DNA of 64,000 nucleotides, from contig OY762511.1 of assembly GCA_963665925.1 (NCBI GenBank), positions 434,001 to 498,000 of the forward strand. The letters run 5' to 3'. The position numbers were made by a program, and so were the translations under genes. The DNA comes from G963665925 sp963665925 (GTDB lineage Bacteria > Bacillota > Clostridia > Peptostreptococcales > Acidaminobacteraceae). The notes under the pieces are model-generated. The model was not told where the DNA came from. It worked only from the letters and a program-made list of their open reading frames with translations, and did no database searches. This document shows positions 58,735 to 64,000 of this stretch, piece by piece (within the stretch, counting starts at the first letter, position 1; the number at the start of each line of letters is the position of its first letter).

Positions 58735-60888
58735 TCAAGACCATCCTCGTTTTCGTTCAGCCCATCGCCATACAAGACCTATAAGACAAACTGCCGTCAA
58801 GACCGCAAGAAGCATCACACTTAGACCAGTTCCTACATTCCCTGATAGAATCATCGCATATACATACGGAACGATGTACATAATCGCCCGATCAAATAGC
58901 GTATAGAAGGCCATTGATTTCATGCTCCCCATATTCTGTGTGCTTTGAAATCCAGTATAGTGCTCGAGAAAAGTACCTTCCATAAATGCAAGAGGTATGG
59001 ATAGAACCGCAAGAGAGAGTACCATGCCTGTACCGTTCATAGTTACACTCATAATTGCAACTGCTGAGACCATGATAATAAGCCCCAGATATAATCTCTT
59101 AATGCGCGATACGCGCCGACTTAGGAACTTCACCAAATTGAGACCTGCTAAGATAATAATCATACTGTTCAGCAGATACCCACGACTGACACCACTGTAT
59201 GACCAGCCCAACACACTTGTAGAGACAACTGGAAAAAAGTACTCCAAGTATCCAGACAAGATCCTTAGTGGCAACATGAACAAAATAATTGAAATGATTA
59301 GTCCCTGTTCTTTGAAAAGTGTCATAAAATCATACAAGAACCTGGTATCTGTCTTCTTGGGATTTACATCTCCCCTTACAAGCAGACCTGAAAAAAGACC
59401 TGGAAAAACCATGAACATGCCTGAAATGATGAAGACATACCTCAAGCCGAAATAGTCTCCAATAATACCCCCTAGAACACAACCAATGTTCAAGCTTGAA
59501 GTGACTCCGATACTAAATGCGGTCACCCCTTCGCCAATTCTCTCCTGTTCAGGATTTGTAACCACGTATCCCCGCATGACAATAAGACATATGCCGTGTC
59601 CAAGTCCAACTACCATACGAGCTAATATGAACATATATGGATTTGATGTTAAATATGAGAGAAAGAACCCTAAAATTACAAATAGGACACCTGCTCGAAA
59701 TACATTTCCGAACCCCTTGTTCTCAACGTATCTGACAACGGCTATAGAACTTACTCCAACGACAATCGCTTCCAGCGAAACCGGTAGTCCCATCATAATC
59801 TCACGTTCAAAGAGGAAACGCCCCGCGCCCATAAGCTCAAGCATCCGTAGCGGTACAAATAAAACACTGATATAATATCCAAGAAAATATGAGAATCCAA
59901 GCCCGCGGAAAATTTCTGGACTGTGACTTTTCTTCTCCACTGCACCAACATGATAAAAATTTATGATTTCAAGAAAGAAAAATGTAAGTAAAACTGAAAG
60001 GACGAACGTATCCAATATTGACGCACTGAGAATTTTCATAACAAATTTTGAAGCAATGTCGTATTGAATACCAATTCCGGATGCACCTGAAACAAGCCTT
60101 ACATTTTCAAATGCATCTATTTTATCGGCTACACTATCTACAAATACATCAACACCTCGTATATTGCTCAAATCCATTCCGTATTCGCTCACTACCGAAA
60201 GCCTATCCTTCACAATTGACATGATATACCCAAATTGTGTCAGCAAACTGCTTCGAATGCTTTCATAATATACATAGGTTCTTGGAATAGATGCCAAAAC
60301 CTGAACTGCAATAATATGACGGAGCACATGCGCCCCTCTTATACGCGTTTTAAAAAGTGTCAGATATGCGAAAATAACCACACAATAAATCAGAATTGAC
60401 TTTAACAAGTAAGGTAGAACCACCGGATTGATTCTAGCATTGCCAACAGATGAAACAATATATCCTTCAACGCCTGTCGAACCGTTAAGCTGCGTCAAGG
60501 ATATAAAACCCTCCGGTCTTACCGTGCTTGTATAATTGGATACGGTCTTCCCCGAAGTGATGATTTCCTGCATGCTTTTCTCAACCCAAGCAACCTTGCC
60601 ACTTCCTCCATATATCACATTACCCTTTGCATCTGAAATGAGGATTCCATCTGAAAGCGCGTATTTGCTTTCAAAAGATTCAACGACACCATCAAGACCA
60701 TAATACTTTTCCAGGTCTATGCCCAGATTCAAAGAATACTCGAGTTCACGTTCCATCAACTCTACAGTAAGTTCATCAGTTTGAGGAAGATTGATCAGAT
60801 AGGCATCTTTAAAATTGAAGTAAAGTAGCAGCATGGTCATCAATACCAATACAAGTCCGGCACTCAGCACAATTCTACGCTGTTTCAC
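58735..60888 (-). CDS. Sensor domain fused to a major facilitator superfamily transporter
   Basis: 717 residues. A first membrane helix (7-25) and an outside domain of about 140 residues (DAYLINLPQTDELTVELMERELEYSLNLG... to YIVSSVGN) resemble a Cache or dCACHE-type sensor. A second, shorter loop (about 200-285) follows further helices. From about 320 the protein is an MFS carrier (YFLGYYISVLFVPLRML, ARMVVGLGHGICLIVMRGYVVTNPEQERIGEGVTAFSIGVTSS). The start is GTG 60888, which overlaps the previous stop by 4 nt (GTGA). The fusion is unusual. Substrate and signal are unknown. Confidence 0.75.
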   Translation of the reverse strand: MKQRRIVLSAGLVLVLMTMLLLYFNFKDAYLINLPQTDELTVELMERELEYSLNLGIDLEKYYGLDGVVESFESKYALSDGILISDAKGNVIYGGSGKVAWVEKSMQEIITSGKTVSNYTSTVRPEGFISLTQLNGSTGVEGYIVSSVGNARINPVVLPYLLKSILIYCVVIFAYLTLFKTRIRGAHVLRHIIAVQVLASIPRTYVYYESIRSSLLTQFGYIMSIVKDRLSVVSEYGMDLSNIRGVDVFVDSVADKIDAFENVRLVSGASGIGIQYDIASKFVMKILSASILDTFVLSVLLTFFFLEIINFYHVGAVEKKSHSPEIFRGLGFSYFLGYYISVLFVPLRMLELMGAGRFLFEREIMMGLPVSLEAIVVGVSSIAVVRYVENKGFGNVFRAGVLFVILGFFLSYLTSNPYMFILARMVVGLGHGICLIVMRGYVVTNPEQERIGEGVTAFSIGVTSSLNIGCVLGGIIGDYFGLRYVFIISGMFMVFPGLFSGLLVRGDVNPKKTDTRFLYDFMTLFKEQGLIISIILFMLPLRILSGYLEYFFPVVSTSVLGWSYSGVSRGYLLNSMIIILAGLNLVKFLSRRVSRIKRLYLGLIIMVSAVAIMSVTMNGTGMVLSLAVLSIPLAFMEGTFLEHYTGFQSTQNMGSMKSMAFYTLFDRAIMYIVPYVYAMILSGNVGTGLSVMLLAVLTAVCLIGLVWRWAERKRGWS

Positions 60889-62087
60889 TTGCGCACCTTC
60901 TCTCCATAGATTTCATTACAGTATGTCAGGAACTCCATGTCAGGCTTGAAATCTATTTGGCGTGCAATATCAACATTGTATGCTATTGACTGCATTTCTA
61001 TATGACTCTGCGGGATATCTCCCGGCAGCTTTCCAGATAAAATCTGTTCAAACACACCCGAAGCAAAGGTCCCTATTTCAGCAAAATCTGTCTTGCCAAT
61101 ACTCATAAGTGCGCCATTTTCAACTTCTACCGAACCAAATTGAGAGAATACAGGGATATTGCTTTCGTAAAGCGGTTCGAGCAGCTTCGGCAAATCGGAA
61201 TACGCCCACCCCCCCATCACCATATAAAAAGCATCTGCATTATCAGCTATGGCTTCATGCGCCTCCTTTACCTCATCATAATAACGTTCAAGATTTCCCT
61301 GCTCGAATATTTGATCCACACCTAAAATGTCCTGATATATGATTTCAAAACCCATTTCAGCAGCAAGTTTCTCAATATCCATTTCAGGCGTCAGAATCCG
61401 TCTGAAAGAATCCACATATCTGATGACGCCTAACTTCTTGAAGTGCACAACATCATAGAACATCTTGAGTTGTCTATAATACCTTGTCTCATCGGTATGT
61501 GCCCATAGATTACGCTTTCCTGAATACATTTGTGAATCAACAAAACCAGCACCATATGGATCATTGGATCCAAAGTTTAAAGTGTCAATCTCATTGGCGT
61601 CAATAAAAACAGTTTGACCAGCTTTCGTACCAAATGTAAGAAGGATATCGAATCCTGATGCATGAATCGCATCTAGTACTGGCGCTTCACCTTGAACAGC
61701 TATGTCGTAATAGTTACCATTTTCAAACACGAACACATCACTTAAAATATCTGTACAGGCAAACGACCACAACTCACTGCTTGTAGTTACATATGGAACA
61801 AAGGGATAATCGAATGGCTCGACATACCCCTTTTCCTCAAATCCCTTCAAAATCGCATATAAAATATTGGTCGCTTCCGGATCTTCTATCGACTGACAAT
61901 AACCAAGTGTTTTCCCTCTTTTAGGCAAGGTAGTCTGAATCTCTGATGTCCCACGTACTTCCGAATCTCCCCCAATATCCTGTAAGGTATCCCTAGATTC
62001 CATCATTTTCTCAGAAACATGCGGTACAAAAGGGGTAATCAACATAATCACAAGTATCAGAATAAGTGTAAGTCTGTACTTTCCCAT
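60885..62087 (-). CDS. ABC substrate-binding-like protein
   Basis: 400 residues. An N-terminal hydrophobic segment (LTLILILVIMLITPFVP) acts as signal or anchor; there is no lipobox Cys. The rest has the two-lobed periplasmic-binding outline: TLGYCQSIEDPEATNILYAILKGFEEKGYV, FDILLTFGTKAGQTVFI, KKLGVIRYVDSFRR and SIGKTDFAEIGTFASGVFEQILSGKLPGDIPQ, which is close to the TrpX/ABC_sub_bind type (COG2984). No cognate permease for uptake is next to it. GGGGG precedes the ATG. It probably hands a ligand to the sensor-MFS protein. Confidence 0.72.
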   Translation of the reverse strand: MGKYRLTLILILVIMLITPFVPHVSEKMMESRDTLQDIGGDSEVRGTSEIQTTLPKRGKTLGYCQSIEDPEATNILYAILKGFEEKGYVEPFDYPFVPYVTTSSELWSFACTDILSDVFVFENGNYYDIAVQGEAPVLDAIHASGFDILLTFGTKAGQTVFIDANEIDTLNFGSNDPYGAGFVDSQMYSGKRNLWAHTDETRYYRQLKMFYDVVHFKKLGVIRYVDSFRRILTPEMDIEKLAAEMGFEIIYQDILGVDQIFEQGNLERYYDEVKEAHEAIADNADAFYMVMGGWAYSDLPKLLEPLYESNIPVFSQFGSVEVENGALMSIGKTDFAEIGTFASGVFEQILSGKLPGDIPQSHIEMQSIAYNVDIARQIDFKPDMEFLTYCNEIYGEKVRK

Positions 62088-62098
62088 AACAACCCCCG

Positions 62099-62854
62099 TT
62101 ATATGCCTCGTATCCTTTTATGCATCTCCGTTAAAGATTCGGGCATTTCCATCTTGAAAACATTTCTCTCTACTCCAATACGTACGTCTTCAATCTCAAT
62201 CACACGTCCGTCAAGCCTTGCGACCGGACGTCCCCCAACACACTCCACCAGTGTAGTACTCGGATTATTTCTGTCATTCAGTCTTTTCACAAGTCCATTT
62301 TCCTCCGAGTAGGCAAGTGTATAAATTTCTACAGCCCAGTACCTGTATTTCCCCTCGTAAAAGGCATTACACACACTGTACAAAAGAAAATAAGCAAGCC
62401 CATATGTTTTAGGTAAAAAAACAATATCTATTGGATTGAAAACCTCATCCTTCTCAATCGACTGTCTAAAAAGCTCTGTATCGATCGAGTCTGCACTGTA
62501 ATACAGTGTTCCAAGCATGTTCATATCTATTGTCATTGACAACATCCCCACTACAGCACCATCTTGTGTAATTGTAGCTACAGCACTCCGATTGCTTTTC
62601 ATCAGGGCTCTCATGACTTCCAATGAAGGTTTATCGAAGATTCCGCCACATCTGTAAAATGAATTGGAATGCTTTCTATCCAGCATTTCGCGAACTGGCT
62701 TCTGTCTCAAATGTACCGCGTCATAAAGCTTGAGTATTTCTTCCAAGTGATCCAGATTATCTATATGTATCATAATCTGTTTTCCATCGATTTCTCGACA
62801 CAAGCCATTAATGTCCTTCAAAATATGTTCTGTATCAAATCTAGAATTAGTCAT
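62099..62854 (-). CDS. Unknown protein, possibly acyltransferase-like
   Basis: 251 residues, soluble. The middle (SAVATITQDGAVVGMLSMTIDMNMLGTLYYSADS) and VFLPKTYGLAYFLLYSVCNAFYEGKYRYWAVEIYTLAYSEENGLVKRLN resemble a GNAT-like fold, where a beta bulge and helix bind acyl-CoA, but no clear Q/RxxGxG/A loop is seen. It lies 13 nt after the ABC exporter gene and 11 nt before the binding protein gene, so it belongs to that operon. Confidence 0.5.
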   Translation of the reverse strand: MTNSRFDTEHILKDINGLCREIDGKQIMIHIDNLDHLEEILKLYDAVHLRQKPVREMLDRKHSNSFYRCGGIFDKPSLEVMRALMKSNRSAVATITQDGAVVGMLSMTIDMNMLGTLYYSADSIDTELFRQSIEKDEVFNPIDIVFLPKTYGLAYFLLYSVCNAFYEGKYRYWAVEIYTLAYSEENGLVKRLNDRNNPSTTLVECVGGRPVARLDGRVIEIEDVRIGVERNVFKMEMPESLTEMHKRIRGI

Positions 62855-62866
62855 ACTTCCACCACC

Positions 62867-64000
62867 TTAAGCCAATTGACGTTTTGCCATGTTCCAGAAC
62901 AATCCTTCCATCTCCATAAGCTGTTCGTAATTCCCCTGCTCAATGATTCGACCTTCATCCATAACTAAAATTCTGTCACAATCCTTAATGGTACTTAATC
63001 GATGTGCTATGACAAGTCTTGTAGACCTGCGTTTCTTCAAACTCTCACAAATAATCGACTGGGTAATGTTATCAAGTGCACTTGTCGCCTCGTCGAAAAC
63101 CATAATTTTGGGGTTGTTCGCAATGGCGCGCGCTATTAATATACGCTGTTTCTGCCCTCCTGAGATGGTCCCCCCATCTTCCATGAGCATGGTATGCATT
63201 CCCATAGGCATAGCGTCCATATCCTCTGCAAATCCAACTTCTTCAATAACTTCACGTACGCGGTCCATGGAAATTTTGCTGTTATTGATGGTTACATTTT
63301 CATAGATACTGCCCGCTATAGTCTGCCCATTCTGCAAAACCACACCCATCTTTTTACGAAGCTCTCTCTTATCGATATTTTCAATATCCTTATCATCGAA
63401 AAACACTTTTCCAACCTGTGGTGTTTCAAAACCGAGAAGTACCTTTAACAAAGTGGATTTCCCACTTCCCGATGGGCCCACAACCCCAATATACTCTCCC
63501 GGTTCAATTTTAAAACTAACATCCTTAAGGATTTCCGGACCATCTTCTGAGTATTTGAAATTTATATGTAATGCTTCAATACCGCCGCTTAGGTCACCAG
63601 GCACAACTGCATTATCTTGATATTCTGCAACTGTCTCAAGAATCGGCTTCGCTTTCTCATAAATCGGAATCAATCTGTTTGCGCTGATAAATGTTTCTGC
63701 CATTTTCAAAACTGCACCTGAGAAGCTCCCAAAAGCCGACATGAATCCTGCAAAAGCACCAAATGTAATTTGAATGTTCTTATAAATCAGCATGTAGTAT
63801 ATGGCTAGTGAAAAGAATACGTTCATCATATTATTAAGCGCTAAGATGCCATTTGTTATTTGCTCCTTTGTGAGCACAATCTTACGTGTGTGAATATAAT
63901 CACTGCTCCACCTATACAGCGCACGATCCTCACTCCCAGATAATCTAAGCTTGTTGATTCCTAGAATGAACTGGTACATAATACCTGCCATCTTGTTCGA
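62867..64000 (-). CDS. NHLP-type peptide-exporting ABC transporter, C-terminal part
   Basis: At least 374 residues; the frame is open to the window edge, so the N-terminal half lies outside. It has the end of the membrane domain (FILGINKLRLSGSEDRALYRWS, a pattern of NHLM/NHLP bacteriocin exporters) and a full ATPase: Walker A GPSGSGKST, Q-loop, signature ISGGQKQRI, Walker B KIMVFDEAT and the switch His (IAHRLST). Members export ribosomally made peptides, usually after leader removal by a fused C39-like peptidase. Whether that peptidase is present cannot be seen here. Confidence 0.85.
   Translation of the reverse strand, partial: SNKMAGIMYQFILGINKLRLSGSEDRALYRWSSDYIHTRKIVLTKEQITNGILALNNMMNVFFSLAIYYMLIYKNIQITFGAFAGFMSAFGSFSGAVLKMAETFISANRLIPIYEKAKPILETVAEYQDNAVVPGDLSGGIEALHINFKYSEDGPEILKDVSFKIEPGEYIGVVGPSGSGKSTLLKVLLGFETPQVGKVFFDDKDIENIDKRELRKKMGVVLQNGQTIAGSIYENVTINNSKISMDRVREVIEEVGFAEDMDAMPMGMHTMLMEDGGTISGGQKQRILIARAIANNPKIMVFDEATSALDNITQSIICESLKKRRSTRLVIAHRLSTIKDCDRILVMDEGRIIEQGNYEQLMEMEGLFWNMAKRQLA

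Overview
The window looks like the chromosome of a motile, low-to-moderate-GC Bacillota bacterium, most likely a member of Clostridia. The reasons are SLH-type surface anchoring, Bacillus-style flagellar gene order, an EFR1-type ferredoxin, paired DUF5317 proteins, an NHLP-type ABC exporter, strong AGGAGG-like ribosome binding sites and sigma-A and sigma-28 type promoters. No genus can be assigned from sequence alone. Nearly all genes from 1.9 kb onward lie on the minus strand.

Layout: 0-2 kb holds the end of an SLH-domain protein and a putative peptidoglycan glucosaminidase (plus strand). 2-7.6 kb holds galE, tex, a diguanylate cyclase and prfB with its programmed +1 frameshift. 7.7-10.4 kb is secA. 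10.8-15.8 kb is an accessory block: an Asn-core coiled-coil protein, two DUF5317 membrane proteins, a membrane HD-GYP protein, a previously unlisted 26-residue secreted-type peptide gene, a conserved unknown protein, and a hicAB toxin-antitoxin pair bracketed by 20-bp direct repeats. A tandem-repeat/long-hairpin element follows at 15.9-16.15 kb.

16.2-44.5 kb is the flagellar late-gene locus. It keeps the Bacillus subtilis order comFC-yvyF-flgM-flgN-flgK-flgL-yviE-fliW-csrA-hag-flaG-fliD-fliS/fliT-hpf-secA-prfB. Two sets of nonulosonic-acid (legionaminic-type) glycan genes are inserted: legB, legC, ptmE, a cytidylyltransferase, a divergent NeuB homologue, a sulfotransferase and a Maf transferase between hag and flaG, and neuD/neuB/neuC homologues after fliS. 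Together they should make a CMP-activated nonulosonic acid and attach it to a very large flagellin, perhaps with sulfation. FlgL is about four times the usual size because of a repeat array. Sigma-28 promoters precede flgM, flaG and hag, and the hag leader carries a CsrA-type GGA hairpin, matching FlgM and FliW-CsrA control.

44.5-52.5 kb holds a GAF-GGDEF protein, recD2, metK behind a SAM-I riboswitch, a second tandem-repeat/long-hairpin element (50.2-50.75 kb), an orphan LytTR regulator and a small-molecule exporter. 52.8-58.7 kb holds a secreted phosphodiester glycosidase with a Pho-box-like promoter, an auxin-efflux-type carrier, an unknown protein and an EFR1 ferredoxin. 58.7-64 kb is an operon of a sensor-MFS fusion, a substrate-binding-like protein, an unknown protein and an NHLP-type ABC exporter cut by the window end.

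The most novel signals are the two unlinked repeat arrays that share a 15-nt hairpin core and each end in a 26-bp stem with the same TGCGAGCA apex; the micro-peptide/HD-GYP/DUF5317 operon; the sulfotransferase in a flagellar glycan locus; the giant FlgL; and the structured 558-bp gap after flgM.
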